A stretch of 42,288 nt of DNA from Lojkania enalia (GCA_010094045.1 ML986627.1:1587-43874); one strand, 5' to 3'; shown: positions 12,201 through 24,108, counted from the first letter of the stretch. Program-made: numbers and translations. Notes: generated from the sequence alone by a model not told the origin.

Positions 12201-14060
12201 CTATACCCCCTACTACTACTTAATTAACTTAAGCCTGTTAATATAAGCAGGTAGATAAGCAACTGCCTTCTAGCTAATATAGCTGAATACCCTATAAGCT
12301 TATACGGGTGTAAGTTCTAGCTGCTTACGAGCTGCGTAAAAAGGCCTCAGTCTATACTACATTATATATACTAATAGAGATAGTCGTATACTATCCTCTA
12401 CATCTATCAGCTAATGCCCGGACGTGCGCCTAAGATAGTATATAATATTCGACGGATCTATCTAATATAAACAGTCTCGTCCTAAGTTAAAATAGATCCC
12501 TACTATACTATAGTATAAGAGACTAACTACGCTCGTAAACATTTCTGGGATATATACTATATATAAGAGTAGGATAGTCTTAATTCTAGCAGGCGTCTAT
12601 ACCTATAGCTGGACTTCTCTCTATTCTTAAATTAGTAGTAGCTGTCCCCCTATATATACGTAATCGTCTAGTCTAGGCTGCTATATCGTTCTCCAGCTAT
12701 AAGACTTACTGTTAGTAACATGGGTATTTAAGCCAGGGTCTATAATCTATCTATTAAGCAGCGATAGCTAATACTAATACTACTCAGCCTATATAGCTTT
12801 AAGCTGTAGAGCTGAAGCTATTATAGATTTTACTAATCAACTTAGGTTTAGAGCTGCTGTTACAGCTAGTCCTAATAGTTAACGCCTATTGTCCTATCTT
12901 TTTATTATACTTAGTACTAGCGCTAAGACTATCGCAGAGCCTATAGGGCCTGTTAACTCTACTAATTCTACCGCTACTACTAGTCGCTTCTCGGTATTAT
13001 AGAGCACCTTTAACCTAGATAATCTTAATGTCCTAAGCTCCTAGAATCTCTACTTAATATCTTAATCTAACTACCAGCCTAATAGGCGCAGCGCTGAGTT
13101 AATATATAGATACTACTCGAATTTGTAACTATCTCTATAGAGGCAGACTATCTATCTTAATTGCTAAGGTTTTTAGCTGCTATTAGTCTACTGCGACTGC
13201 TATAGTTACTATAGTACGACACTAAGTATTACGAACGTCCCTAGCCCTAATACAACCAGTCTAGTACAACGATAGTATAATATATACTACGCTACCAGGT
13301 CTGAAATGCTCGTATATAGCCTATTGTCTACTTCAGACTTGATAAGCAGTAATAGCTTATTTGCTACCTAGCTATCGTCTAAGCTCTTAACTGCAAGAAT
13401 AAAGTTCTACTAAGCTTAATTCCCCTACACTTCTAGTATACTTGCTAGGCTTATAACGCGCGTCGTTTTAAGCTAATCCTTAAACTAGGTATCTAGGTTC
13501 CTCTTTCTTAGTCGTGTCTTAAGCGTCTAGTATCGAGCCTGCAGCTGTATACTGCGCTCAGCTTTACTCGGGTAGAGATGCTTCTTAAGGGTCTGCAGTC
13601 GATCGTACGCAGTCTTATAGTCTGCAATTAAATAGATATGTCGAGCTGCTATTATCCTCGATATCTCCTACGTGAATTCCCTGAGAGCCTTCTCTTTCTA
13701 TAGCTACCGCGCCTCGCTGCGGCTATACGTCCTATACCAGGCTTTATATCTTGCCAATTCTTGATTAGTTAGATCCATAATATCCACTTCAGCATCTGCT
13801 ACCTTAGTATTGCTGTCTGTCCTGTGGAAATCTTCGAACTGCTTCTCAATCAGCTTCTCAGCGTCTAGTCGAAGGACTAGCTCCTTATTAAGGTCTGGGT
13901 CTACGTATTTCTAGAGCTGGTTCCGGTCCGCGTTATTCTTCCACAGAAACAGCCACTACGTCTAGTACTCTAGCTTATTAAGAATAACCGTGGCCTTGGT
14001 AATAAGCAGGTCTGATTCTATTATCTTTTTAATATACTATATCGCGTTGATTTATCGAGG
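9231..14060 (-). pseudogene. gag-pol: Cop1 gag-pol polyprotein, RIP-degraded
   Basis: Minus-strand single frame. The stop TAG at 9231-9233 is shared with Cop2. Gag (UBN2-like) is near 13100-14060 and keeps an open stretch of about 215 bp at 13700-13912. The protease reads I-I-D-P-G near 12735-12750, with its Asp kept. The integrase lies roughly at 11400-12250. Reverse transcriptase is around 10050-10750; its Y-x-D-D box now reads YINN (10242-10247). RNase H and the ADGL-type end lie near 9300-9720. Stops are mostly at former Gln/Trp. The N-terminal start is not settled; an in-frame ATG near 13780 lies inside gag and is preceded by further coding sequence. Confidence 0.88.
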
Positions 14061-14227
14061 TCTCTGCTACAACTAGTTCTAAGCTCTCTAGCTTCCTAGC
14101 TAGCCTAGCGACGTTAAGGTGACTAAGGTCTTAATAAACGAGATATAATTAACTAAGCCTATATTAATCAGCTCTAGTCTATCTGTATAGAACGCAGCAG
14201 TAGTTAAAGAGCTTCCGGGCTTATAAC

Positions 14228-14352
14228 TATTAGAGCTAGCTAGCTCTAATAAGGGTTAGAAAACTGCGTCTATTAACTAGAAATGCGAGATATGCTACAT
14301 ATATATCCCTGGACCTGCTAAGGGGCTAACTGTAAATAGCTTAGCCGTAACA
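14228..14352 (-). repeat. Cop1 5' LTR, 125 bp
   Basis: Right-hand LTR, the 5' LTR for the minus-strand element; it ends GTAACA at 14352 before the AAATT duplication. Immediately inside, the element's sense strand starts GTTATAAGCCCGG, the likely primer-binding region, shared in mutated form with Cop2. Confidence 0.93.
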
Positions 14353-14825
14353 AAATTTAACCTTAAGCTTAAGCGTACGTTTAATAAAGTTCTCTACTTA
14401 GTTCTTTCTAACCTAGCTAATAGAGCGTGCAGCTAGTAGTAAATTGGCTATATCTTAAATAGTAGTAAGCCGTAGCGGAAATCCTCTTATATCTAGATCT
14501 AGTATATATTAAATAATTACCTACTCCTCAGTCTTATTAAGCTTTATTAAATTAGGCCGGTAATTGTATTATAGAGCTGTTCTTTACCTTTATATACTAA
14601 GTGTACTTTAGAAGATATTATAGATTAATACAACACAATGTATAGTTAGTATTACATCTTATTAAAGAGTTTAGAGTATAAGCTATATTCTAGCTTCTTT
14701 CTAAATTAATTCTATAGTTATTAGTTATAGTATAATATTGTAAAGTATAATTATCGCGATTTTAGTAGGGTTTTAGTATTATAATCAGCTCGCTTAGGTA
14801 ATTAGCTCGCTTATACTGTATGTTA

Positions 14826-16900
14826 TAGCTAAAAGGATTTATTTAAGCCTAAATATCTAAAGTCTATATTATAGCTAAATATATACTATATAAATGCTAT
14901 ACTACTAGTTTAACTCTTCTAGTAATCTAACTATAAAATCTTTACTATATTAATAGTTAATATTAATAAGGCTCTAGCTCTAAAGGTATATACTAACCCT
15001 ATTACTAAAGTACTTAAAAAATACTATAACCTATTATCTATCTTCTTATATAAAAATATAGATAAACTATTTAAATGACAATTATATAATTATAAGATTA
15101 AACTAGAGAATAGTAAGTAAACTAGCTTTAGTCTACTCTATAAGATATCTTAGAACGAGCTGAAGGTATTAAAAAAGTACCTTAATAAGAACTTATCTAA
15201 GAAATTTATTAGAGTAAGCTTATTATTAGTAGCTATACCTATAATCTTTATAAAGAAACCTAGAAGTAGTTTCTAATTTTATATAGACTATAAAGCCCTA
15301 AATACTATTACTATTAAGAACTAATACCCGATTCTACTAATCTAAGAAATATTAACCTAATTTAGTAAAGCTAAGTACTATATAAAACTTAATATTATTA
15401 CTATATTTAATAAGTTAAAGATTACTAAGAGAGATAAATAGAAGACTATCTTTTATATATATTATAGGCTATTTAAATACCTAATAATATCCTTTAGCTT
15501 AGCTAATACTTTAAGTACGTTCTAGTATTTTATAAATAATATACTAAAACTATACCTTAATATATTCTATACTACCTATATTAATAATATTCTAATATTT
15601 AGTAAGAATCTAAAAGATTATAAATAGTATATCTAGCTAGTCTTTAAAGTTTTAAAAGCGAATAGTCTATAGTTTAATATAAATAAGTATAAGTTCTACT
15701 AGTTAGAAGTAACCTATCTAGAATATATAATTATTATAGAAGAGATTTATATAGACCCGAAGAAGGTAGAGATAATTATTAACTAAAAATACTCTAAAAA
15801 TATAAAAGATATTTAAGCCTTTATAGGTTTTATAAACTTCTACTAATAATTTATTAGTAACTTCTTATAGAAAGTCTCCCCCTTAGTAGCCTTAACTAAG
15901 AAGAATACTCGATTCGACTAGAATAATAGCTGTTAATATTCCTTTAACCACCTAAAGAATACCTTTATTTCTATACTAATTCTCTAATACTTTAACCCTA
16001 AGCTGCTAATAGTAGTAGAAGCTAATGTATCTAACTTTATAATAGCTAGTATACTATCTTAGAAAGGCGCTAACGGTAAACTAAGATCTATTACCTACTT
16101 CTCTAAGTATATAAACCCTACTAAAGGTAACTATAAGATTTATAATAAGGAACTACTTATAATTATCCGATATTTTAAGTAATAGAGGCTCGAATTAGAA
16201 GGCGCAGTATTTCTTATAAAAGTACTAAATAATTATAGGAACCTATAATACTTTATAATAATAAAGTAGCTAAGCTACTAATAGGCCTATTAGTTAGAAT
16301 ATCTATTAAGGTTTAACTTTAGTATTATATATTAACCTAGAAAACTTAGAGAGAAGCCTAATATCTTAACTTAAAAGTTATAAGATAAGTCTATATAAAA
16401 AGAGGCCTATAGAGATTATTAATAAATATTATTTCGTTCTAAACTATTCTAATAGATAGAAGTAGACTAACCGATTATAAAGATTATTAATAAAGAATAC
16501 CCGAACGATAATTTAATTTAAGATACTCTAAAGCTATTAAGAGAAGAAGTCTATTAATTTAAACTCCTAATTCTAGCTAATTATAAAGAGTATAACAACC
16601 GACTATACTACTAAAATTAATTTATAGTACTAGATTATAATAAGCTAAAGCTTAAGCTGCTATAAACTATCTATAACTTACTATCTAGTAGATACCCTAG
16701 TTAAGGAAAGACTTTAGAACTACTCTAGCGCAAGTACTATTAGTTAAAAATATTCGATTTAGTATAATAATATATAGGCTATTATTATATATACTAAAGA
16801 AGTAAGGCTTTTAGAGAGAAGTACTATAGATTACTAAAACCGTTATCTATACCTAAATAAAGGTTTTAAAATATCTCTATAGACTTTATAACTAATCTAC
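14826..16900 (+). pseudogene. pol: G1 pol: RT, RNase H and integrase N-terminus
   Basis: Continues the 5466-5718 frame (frame 1) after A1. The protease-RT linker includes PKYLKSIL. Reverse transcriptase covers about 15090-15720: FIDYKALN-like motif near 15277, catalytic box YINN at 15577-15588 (YIDD expected), and KYFIK/KLNI where FTKLDI is normal. RNase H lies about 15890-16350. The integrase N-terminal part follows and the text stops at ISIDFITNL, exactly where E inserted at TA 16901-16902. Stops are at former Gln/Trp codons. RIP is heavy. Confidence 0.87.
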
Positions 16901-16917
16901 TAATATACCTTATAAGC

Positions 16918-17939
16918 GAGCGGCCTATATAAGTAAGCGGTCCACCCTATTAACTTTTTCAACCTTTATATACGTATAGCTTAACAACTAAATAATATAA
17001 TAGCAATTTACAACTTGCACGATTATTCTATAGAAACCTCTGCATCCTTCTAGTATATACGAGAATTATACCTAGTCTTACCGCAGCGGCTACAGCGTAC
17101 TTTACGCTGTCCGCTTATACCTAATCGCACCCTAAATTAGCGTATTATAGCCCGAGTTTCCTCCTTATCATCCTTTTTAGCAATAATCATCTCTCCTTAT
17201 ACTTTTATTAGGGTCCCTTACGCTTGAATCTGCCTTTTTTTCCACTGTTTCCATTTTATTACTACTTTATTCGCTTCTTAAAGGCTGACGATTTCATCGC
17301 GCATTAACCCGATCTAATATATTACTTTTATAGAGCCTTTCTTAAGCTGATTTAGCTTCTTAATAATAGAAGCTAGCGAAGAACTTATATCCCTTTAAAT
17401 CCGATTATAAATTAATATTAATTNNNNNNNNNNGAGCGGCCTATATAAGTAAGCGGTCCACCCTATTAACTTTTTCAACCTTTATATACGTATAGCTTAA
17501 CAACTAAATAATATAATAGCAATTTACAACTTGCACGATTATTCTATAGAAACCTCTACATCCTTCTAGTATATACGAGAATTATACCTAGTCTTACCAC
17601 AGCGGCTACAGCGCACTTTACACTATCCGCTTATACCTAATCGCACCCTAAATTAGCGTATTATAGCCCGAGTTTCCTCCTTATCATCCTTTTTAGCAAT
17701 AATCATCTCTCCTTATACTTTTATTAGGGTCCCTTACGCTTGAATCTGCCTTTTTTTCCACTGTTTCCATTTTATTACTACTTTATTCGCTTCTTAAAGG
17801 CTGACGATTTCATCGCGCATTAACCCGATCTAATATATTACTTTTATAGAGCCTTTCTTAAGCTGATTTAGCTTCTTAATAATAGAAGCTAGCGAAGAAC
17901 TTATATCCCTTTAAATCCGATTATAAATTAATATTAATT
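16918..17939. repeat. 506-bp block repeated on both sides of the first N gap
   Basis: 16918-17423 and 17434-17939 match base for base at offset 516, apart from five transitions (17042, 17083, 17098, 17106, 17109). The block is the left end of E, and its second copy starts inside the TIR without the outer bases. It behaves as two overlapping contig ends scaffolded with a placeholder gap. A true partial duplication is less likely. Confidence 0.85.
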
Positions 17940-19170
17940 AAGCTTCTAGCTCGCGCGCGTTACTTAGTATTTTTACTTCCTATAAAGTATTATCTTATAA
18001 TAGCAGTATTAACATACAAAGCTTTATATTAAGCTTTAAAAGTACCGCTTCTAGATTAAATAGGACTAGACCAGCTCCTTAAAAGCTTGTATAGATATTA
18101 TCCTTTGTAATTAATATATTAAAAGCAGCTTTAAAGGCTGGAAAGAACTTAAGTTTTATAATATAGTTGATATAATTATATGCTAAGACTGAGATCTGAT
18201 TTCTATATACACACTTTAATAGTAAGAAGTAGCCTACATCTAGTAGCTGTAATAGGTATAATAAATGAGCTGGTATATAGAGTAGAATAATACCCTATTC
18301 CTCGCAGAGTTTCTAGAAATTAAGCGAGTTATAGCTATTATAGCTATTAAAGATTAGTAGTTGATGTATACTTACTATACGATTCCTTATATATCTATAA
18401 AAATGCTTTAACTATTTAATACCAAGTTTATTTATTATCTAGCCGTTCTTGCTAACTACGATAGTCTAGTTCTTAGATATATTGTCGCCTTCGTACTAGG
18501 CAGAGAGATAGTAGTAGCTAGCGATAATAATAAAGGGTGGGAGCGCCCAGCTAGTAGTATTAATCTTCTAAATTACTAAAATCTATTTATAATTACCTAA
18601 TTAAATTACCTTTAGTTAATTATATCTCTCTATACCTATAACAACTAGTTATAATAAGATAATACCTATTCGAAAGCTAGATTCGTCGAAGTTGTATATA
18701 TCCTTATCTATAATACTATACTTCTCCTTAATACGCCGTACAAGCTTAAACCAGCCTTTAATTATCTTAGGATTTTCGCATAGAGCTCTCTAGCAATTAT
18801 AAAGCCGATTTAGGCGTGTTTTAAGCTTAGGAGTGCGTTTAACAAAGTTCCTAGGCTAATATATACTAATCTAGCCCATACTACGCTTAGTAAGTAAGCT
18901 ATTAACTATATCTCGTACAGTAGCTAAGGTAGGCGTAAATCCTCGCGAATCTAGGTCAAGTATATATTAGATAATAACCTCCTCTTTAGGTTTTGTTAGT
19001 CTCTTCGAGTTAGGCTTATAATTACGCTATAAGCAGATTCCGGCGTATTATTAGCATACGGTTGTTCGAATTATATTAAATATTAAAGCAGCGCGTCTTT
19101 CGCTATTTATTTAGCCTCTTTTAGTAGCTAAGAGGGCTAAGTTTACTTGATTCTCGTTTTAAGCTGTATT
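17000..19170 (-). pseudogene. E transposase, relatively well preserved
   Basis: Minus-strand pogo transposase, spanning the gap artifact. The N-terminal psq-like region is near 19060-19150, followed by IQYILDLDSRGF and IKGWFKLVRRIKEKY. The first catalytic Asp is intact (NFDESSFRIG, plus-strand GTC at 18685-18687), the second is Asn (LIFNSYNSY, 18346-18348), the third intact (LLDVGC, 18238-18240). The C-terminal knuckle reads R-C-S-R-C-G-K-T-R-Y, near 17070-17098: two Cys kept, His to Tyr. Stops are fewer than in neighbours, so E is younger or was hit by fewer RIP cycles. Confidence 0.88.
17424..17433. other. Assembly gap, 10 N
   Basis: Ten N inside element E. The sequence before it is repeated after it, so the gap probably has no real missing bases. 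Confidence 0.97.
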
Positions 19171-19274
19171 CTTATTATTTCGTCGTTGTATTATTATTAA
19201 AAGCTCAGGTGTCGCGTTTTAGTAATAGGGTAGACCGCTCGCTTATATAGGCCGCTCGCTTATAAGGTACGTTA

Positions 19275-20784
19275 GAATTAGAAGGTTGTACGAATATTAT
19301 AGTAGTAGTTAATAGGCTTAGTAAGTATAGATACCTAATACTATACGTAAGAGTTGAAGCTTCTAATATTATCTAACTATTCTATTATTATATATAGATT
19401 TACTATAGACTGCTATATACTATTATATCTAACTATAGGATATAGTTTATTTCTATCTTCTACTAAAAGCTTTATAGACAGCTATAAATTAATATATATA
19501 TATTAACTAGCTTCTATTTAGAAATTAATAGCTAAATAGAGAATACTAATATAGTAATAGAATAAGTTCTCCGAGCCTATACTAGTTACAAATAAAATAA
19601 CTAGATTAAATAGCTACTAATAGTATAGTTTAAAGCGAATAATATAGTATCTAAATTAATAAAAGTTTTTCTATTTCTAGCCTATTTTAGCTAGTACCCT
19701 TAAATAGGCTTTAAGCCGCCTATAAGGATCTATCGACTGTTAAAATAGTCCTTAATAGCTTAGAAAGCTAATAGACTAGTTAATAAGATAAAAAATATTA
19801 TAGAATATATTAGAGAAGAACTTATCTAAGTATAAGTATTCTAATAAGAGTATACTAACTATAAGTACGTACTAGCCTCTAACTATTAAGTTGGTAATCT
19901 AGTTTAACTAGACGCTAGGAATATATATATATAAAGACCGTTGAAAAAACTTAACTAGAAGAATATAGGCCCTTATAAGGTTATTATAAAGGTATCCTTA
20001 TATACTTATAAACTAAAGCTATTTAAATTAGCTAAAATATATCCTATATTCTATATATTACTATTATAGCTAGCACCTAAATCGTCTAACTATTTATCTA
20101 GTTAATAAGTATATAACTCTAAACCTATTAAGATTAATTAAAAACTAGAATACTTTATTAAGTAAATAGAAGACCTCTACTATAACTAATAGAAACGCTA
20201 GTATAAATACCTAGTTAAGTAGACTAGCTATTATAACCTAGAATAGTACCCGGCTAGTAACTTTACTAAGATAACTATTATAGAAGATTACTATACTAGA
20301 AACTTAAATAAATAAAACTTAAATATAATATTATATCTAGATTCTTAATTAGGTATTAAGGTCTAATCTAAGTATATTCCTAAACGCTTATAATAATACT
20401 ATACTAATATAATAATAGTAATACTACTACTACTAATCTCTAGTATAATACTATTATATAATAATAACTAGTCGCGCTAATATATCTACAACCTAACCTA
20501 ATCTCTAGTATAATACTACTATATAATAATAACTAATCGTATTAATATACCTATAATCTAACCTAATTCTTAATATAGTACTACTATTAACTATTAGTTA
20601 TACTAATATACCTACAACTTAACCTAATCTCTAGTATAGTACTACTATATAATAATAACTAATTACGCTAATACACCTATAATTTTAACTAATACTAGTA
20701 TTAATAACTACTATTTAATTATAAATAACCTAAATATAATATAAAGACCTAACTTATAGGAGTTTATAACTAAAAGAAGGGTAT
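19275..20784 (+). pseudogene. pol: G1 integrase core, chromodomain and repeat-rich tail
   Basis: Continues the pol frame after E (here frame 3). The integrase core begins GCTNIIVVVNRLSKY (VVDRLSK expected; Asp to Asn) and reads ISNYRI where SDRG is expected (second Asp to Asn). The core ends near 19750 and the C-terminal domain continues to about 20060. A chromodomain-like stretch is at about 20146-20290 (RQYKYLVK...YYNLE*YP). The tail passes into a 65-bp minisatellite (20437-20700). A purine-rich run (AAAAGAAGG, about 20772-20780) precedes the LTR. Confidence 0.83.
20437..20700 (+). repeat. 65-bp minisatellite at the 3' end of G1 pol
   Basis: About four units, each starting at or near CTCTAGTATAATACTA and containing ATAATAATAACTA, then a CGCTAATATACCTA-like part. 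Unit length counted from the first to the second copy is 65 bp, not a multiple of three. One unit is shorter. The same repeat fills the middle of H, and sequence upstream (about 20322-20430) also matches H from about 24100. Confidence 0.8.
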
Positions 20785-21087
20785 TATTATAGTAATACTA
20801 TAACACCTCTATACCTATACTACTCTTACTATAATACCTAAACTAGCTACTAGTAATAACTATTAGCTGCTAGCTAGAATATAACTAACTTGTTTTAACT
20901 ATAATAGAGGAAGGTTTTACTAACCCGGCTAGCCTATATAATAGTATAGACCTAGTTTCTATAAAAACTTATATAATATAAATATTTCTATTCTTTATAT
21001 AACATTTTAATATTTATATATAGTATATAATAATAGAGTTAACTACTTAAAGTATAATTAACTAACTGCGCGTAAACGTCCGTAATA
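20785..21087 (+). repeat. G1 3' LTR, 303 bp
   Basis: Starts TATTATAGTAATAC and ends CCGTAATA. It equals in length and order the split LTR of G2 (28965-28991 plus 38095-38370, 27 + 276 = 303 bp). D sequence starts directly after it. Confidence 0.88.
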
Positions 21088-21576
21088 ATAATAATCTCCT
21101 CTCCCTCTACTTTTAATAAGGTATCCTACTCCTAAATCCGCTTCTTTTTACGCTATTTACGTATTATAGCGGTCTTATTTATTTTCTTAAGGCTAGTAAT
21201 TTAACTCTTTAGTAATATAGCTAAATAAAGTATTATCTTAGTACCTTTTTTAAGCTAATTAATTACTATAATAATAGAAGTAGGTAATAAAATTTTATAA
21301 CTTTAAATCCGATTATAAATTAATATTAATTAAGCTTCTAATTTATACTAGTTACTTAGTATTTTAGCTTCTTATATAAGAATCTTTTATATAGATAGTA
21401 TTAGCATATAAAGCTTTATATTAAGCTTTAATATTACTACTTCTAAATTATATAGAACTAAACTAACCTCTTAAAAGCTTACTTAGATATTATTCTTTAT
21501 AATTAATTACTAATAGATAGTATAGAAAGTTAAAAGGAATTTAAACTTTATAATATAATTAATATAGTTGTAGATA

Positions 21577-23426
21577 ACGTAGTTTATAAACGAGCTGTTA
21601 GTATAAGCGAGCTGTTACCCTACTAAGATTCGAACAACTTAATCGCGATAATTATTAACTATATATATATATACTATAGGAAGCGATAGTTTATTAGATT
21701 ATTTAACACCTGCGCTATTAATTTAGCACGTTTAAGTATTATAGTTAGGCTGTTTACAGCGCTTGCAGTTCTATTAAGGCTGGCTACTTCCTTATAGCTA
21801 AATACTCTAATTACGAATTTCCTTATTAATCTGCCCCTTAACGTTATTTTAATTAATTATATCCTTACCTGCAGCTTTTATTAGAATCCTCTACTTCTAT
21901 AATCGCTTTCTTTTCTATTATTTTTACTTTATTACTGCCTTATTTACTTACTTAAGACTTTTAATTTAATTAGCTATCAGCATAATCGAATATATTATTA
22001 TTATAGTACCCTTTTAAACCTAATTAAAAGCTGCGATAATTAATATAGGTGATAAGTCTTAATATTACTAAATCCTGCTATAAATTATTATTATTTAAGC
22101 CTCTAGTTCGCGCGCGTTACTAGGTGTTTTAGCCTTCTAAAAGGTAGTCTCTAGTATAGGTAGTATTAGTATATATAGCTTAATATTAAGCTTTAATAGT
22201 ACCACCTCTAAATTATATAGTACTATTCTAGCGCCTTAAAAGCTTACGCGGATATTAGCTTCTATAATTAATCGATTATAGGCTGCTTTAAAAGCTGGAA
22301 GAAAGGTAGTCTTATTAATATAGTTAATATAATCGCGTACTAAGGCTAAGATCTTAGCGCTGTACACGCGCTTTAATAGCGAGAAGTAGCCTATATTAAG
22401 TAGTTATAGTAGGTATAATGAATGTAGCGGTATATAGAGATAGATAATCTTCTCTTCCTTACAGATCTCTTAAAACTTAAGCGAAATGTAGCTATTATAG
22501 CTGTTAATAACTAGTAATTAATAGGTATCTATTGTACGGCTCTTTATATACTAATTAAAGTATTTAAGCTAGGTAATACTAATCTTGTTATTTATCTAGC
22601 TGTTATTACTAGTTATAATTACCCAATCGTCTAGTATATTATTATTCTTATACTAATAAGATAGGTGGTAGACGCCCTTAAAAATAATAAGTAGTAGGAT
22701 TATCTAGCCGATTATATTAATTGCTAAAATTATTATAGTCTATTTATAATTGTCTAGCTAGATAGCCTTCGTACAACAATTCTCTAACTCTATAACAACT
22801 AGCTAAACTGATATTTAGCCTATAATAAAGCCTATCTCGTCGAAATTATAGGTATCCTTATCTTAAATTCCGTACTTCCCCTTTATACTCTATAGAAGTT
22901 AGAACTACGCGCCTATAATTATTGGATCTTCGTATAGAGCTTGCTACTAATTATAAGAACGGTTTAATCGGGTTTTAAGGCGCTTAGTACGCCGTACGAA
23001 GTTTTAAAGCTAGTAGATACTAACCTAGCCAGCGCTACGCTTAGCTAATAGTCTATTTACTATAGCTTATACGCTATCAATCGTAGGCGGAAATCCTTAT
23101 AAATCCTAATCAAGGATATAGCTAATAAGTACCTCCTCTTTAGTCTTTATAAGCTTCTTTAAATTCGGCTTACAATTACGTCGCGCAGCTATTCCAGCGC
23201 GTTAAAAGCGGAGAGTATTTTAAAGGCAGCGAAAAGTTGTTACAACGCTATTCTCGGTTGAAACTTAACCTCGATTAATAGCTAAGATTGTAAGGATGAT
23301 TTATAATTCTTTATAGGTTGATTACGTATTACTACGTTAAGCTATTATACGTTAATTTAGATAGGCCGTTAAAAGTTTAGTAAGGTAACAGCTTACTTAT
23401 ACTAACATCTCGCTTATAAACTACGT
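21577..23426 (-). mobile_element. pogo-type transposon C1, complete, 1850 bp
   Basis: Flanked by TA (21575-21576, 23427-23428). Ends are ACGTAGTTTATAAACGAG on the left and the inverse of ACGTAGTTTATAAGCGAG on the right. Each TIR has two AAGCGAGCTGTTA-type boxes (some mutated), about 17-18 bp apart. C2 has exactly the same length after its insertion is removed. C1 sits in the core-to-C-terminus part of D. Confidence 0.93.
21660..23330 (-). pseudogene. C1 transposase, RIP-degraded
   Basis: Minus-strand pogo transposase. The DNA-binding N-terminus is near 22950-23330, the DDE core near 22250-22870. The second catalytic site reads INSYNSY and the third LLNIGYF, both Asp to Asn. The C-terminal zinc knuckle is readable as C-K-R-C-K-Q-P-N-Y-N-T-x-T-C at 21726-21767 on the plus strand: three Cys kept, His to Tyr. 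Start and stop are approximate. Stops are frequent, so it cannot be made. Confidence 0.82.
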
Positions 23427-23891
23427 TAAGGCTTTTAATCTAATAGCTATATACTTACTTTAATAGTAAAAAATAACTTATATTAAAAAACTATAAGAAG
23501 TATAATAAGTATAATAGTATATAAGGAATATAGATTTTATTCTCCTTATAAATTACCTAGAATTTAAGTAAGTTATAGCTTTTATAGCTATTAAAAATAA
23601 GTAGTTACTATATACCTACTTAATAGTCCTTTATATATATAATAAAGTACTTTAGCTACTTAACTCTAAGATTATTAGTTATCTATCTACTATTACTTAG
23701 TCCGATAGCCTAATTCTTAGATATATTATCATCTTTATACTAGGTAGAAAGGTAGTATTAGCTAGTAAAGATAATAAAAGATAGGATTATTTACTTAGTA
23801 GTATTAATTCTCTAAATTAATATAACTTACTTATAATTTTCTAGCTATATAATTTTTAGCTAACTATATTTTTTAAGCTAGTAATAACTAG

Positions 23892-24108
23892 TATTATAAA
23901 ATTAGCTTCTACTTAATCCCGTACTACCTCGCCTATTATATATAGACCTGAACCTCTAATATATATATATACGACCTAATATCTATCTCTTTTCTCTCTT
24001 TATCTAGATGTTTTAAACTATTATAGTAGTAGTATATTAGTTATCTATATAGCTTAATCTAATGCTTATTTATCTAGCGTTAATAATCTAATATATATTA
24101 CTATAATA
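23892..24108 (+). repeat. H 5' LTR, 217 bp
   Basis: Starts TATTATAAAATTAGC and ends CTATAATA. Matches 25044-25260 over its full length apart from transitions. It holds the run ACGACCTAATATCTATCT, also found in the other copy. Confidence 0.88.

Larger units (their letters stand above)
8995..14352 (-). mobile_element. Ty1/copia retrotransposon Cop1, complete, 5358 bp
   Basis: Flanked by 5-bp target duplications AAATT (8990-8994 and 14353-14357) within A1. LTRs are 125 bp each (8995-9119, 14228-14352), with TG...CA ends best preserved at the outer edges. Gene order on the minus strand is gag, protease, integrase, reverse transcriptase, RNase H: the copia order. It is about 5.36 kb, against 5372 bp for its relative Cop2. 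Parts of the gag region kept many CA and TG dinucleotides, so this is one of the least RIP-damaged pieces of the window. Confidence 0.95.
5808..14721 (-). pseudogene. A1 transposase, three segments, RIP-degraded
   Basis: Homologous along its length to the A2 and A4 transposases. Reading on the minus strand, the psq-like DNA-binding N-terminus is in 14353-14721, the HTH-to-core link and first catalytic site in 8725-8994 (NFNK, Asp to Asn), and the rest of the DDE core and the basic C-terminus in 5808-6854. The second site reads ICNGYKSY (GTT on plus at 6657-6659) and the third LLNIGYF (6549-6551), so all three Asp are now Asn. A CCHC knuckle remnant lies near 5895-5945. Cop1 and B split the gene. 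No functional product is possible. Confidence 0.85.
5721..14823 (-). mobile_element. pogo-type transposon A1, carrying B and Cop1
   Basis: Flanked by TA (5719-5720 and 14824-14825). The terminal inverted repeats begin ACGTACAGTATAAGCG in the least mutated form (left end reads ATATATAG...) and contain two AAGCGAGC boxes. Total length is 9103 bp. Subtracting B plus TA (1868) and Cop1 plus 5 bp (5363) leaves 1872 bp, exactly the length of A2 and A4. The transposase runs on the minus strand. A1 sits in the protease-RT linker of G1. Confidence 0.92.
16903..19272 (-). mobile_element. pogo-type transposon E, with assembly gap inside
   Basis: Flanked by TA (16901-16902, 19273-19274) in the G1 integrase. 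Both ends match as inverted repeats beginning ACGTACCTTATAAGCG (left ATATACCTTATAAGCG), with two AAGCGAGCGG-type boxes each. Raw length is 2370 bp, but 10 N plus a repeated 506-bp block sit inside it. Removing them gives 1854 bp, in line with A (1872), C (1850) and B (1866). This length agreement is the main reason to call the repeat an assembly artifact. Confidence 0.9.
5466..21087 (+). mobile_element. Ty3/gypsy element G1, split by A1 and E
   Basis: Visible parts are protease (5466-5718), linker to integrase N-terminus (14826-16900), integrase core to chromodomain and repeat tail (19275-20784) and the 3' LTR (20785-21087). Removing A1 and one TA restores the frame across 5718/14826 (GAT-TAT-AGC). 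Removing E and one TA restores it across 16900/19275 (CTA-CTA-GAA). The 5' LTR and gag must lie left of F, outside the window. G1 itself interrupts pogo element D, whose sequence starts mid-gene at 21088. The left boundary here (against F) is approximate. Confidence 0.85.

Noticed and set aside
13700..13912. Open minus-strand frame as a possible host gene.
   Set aside because: It is in frame with, and homologous to, the gag of Cop2 and lies inside Cop1.
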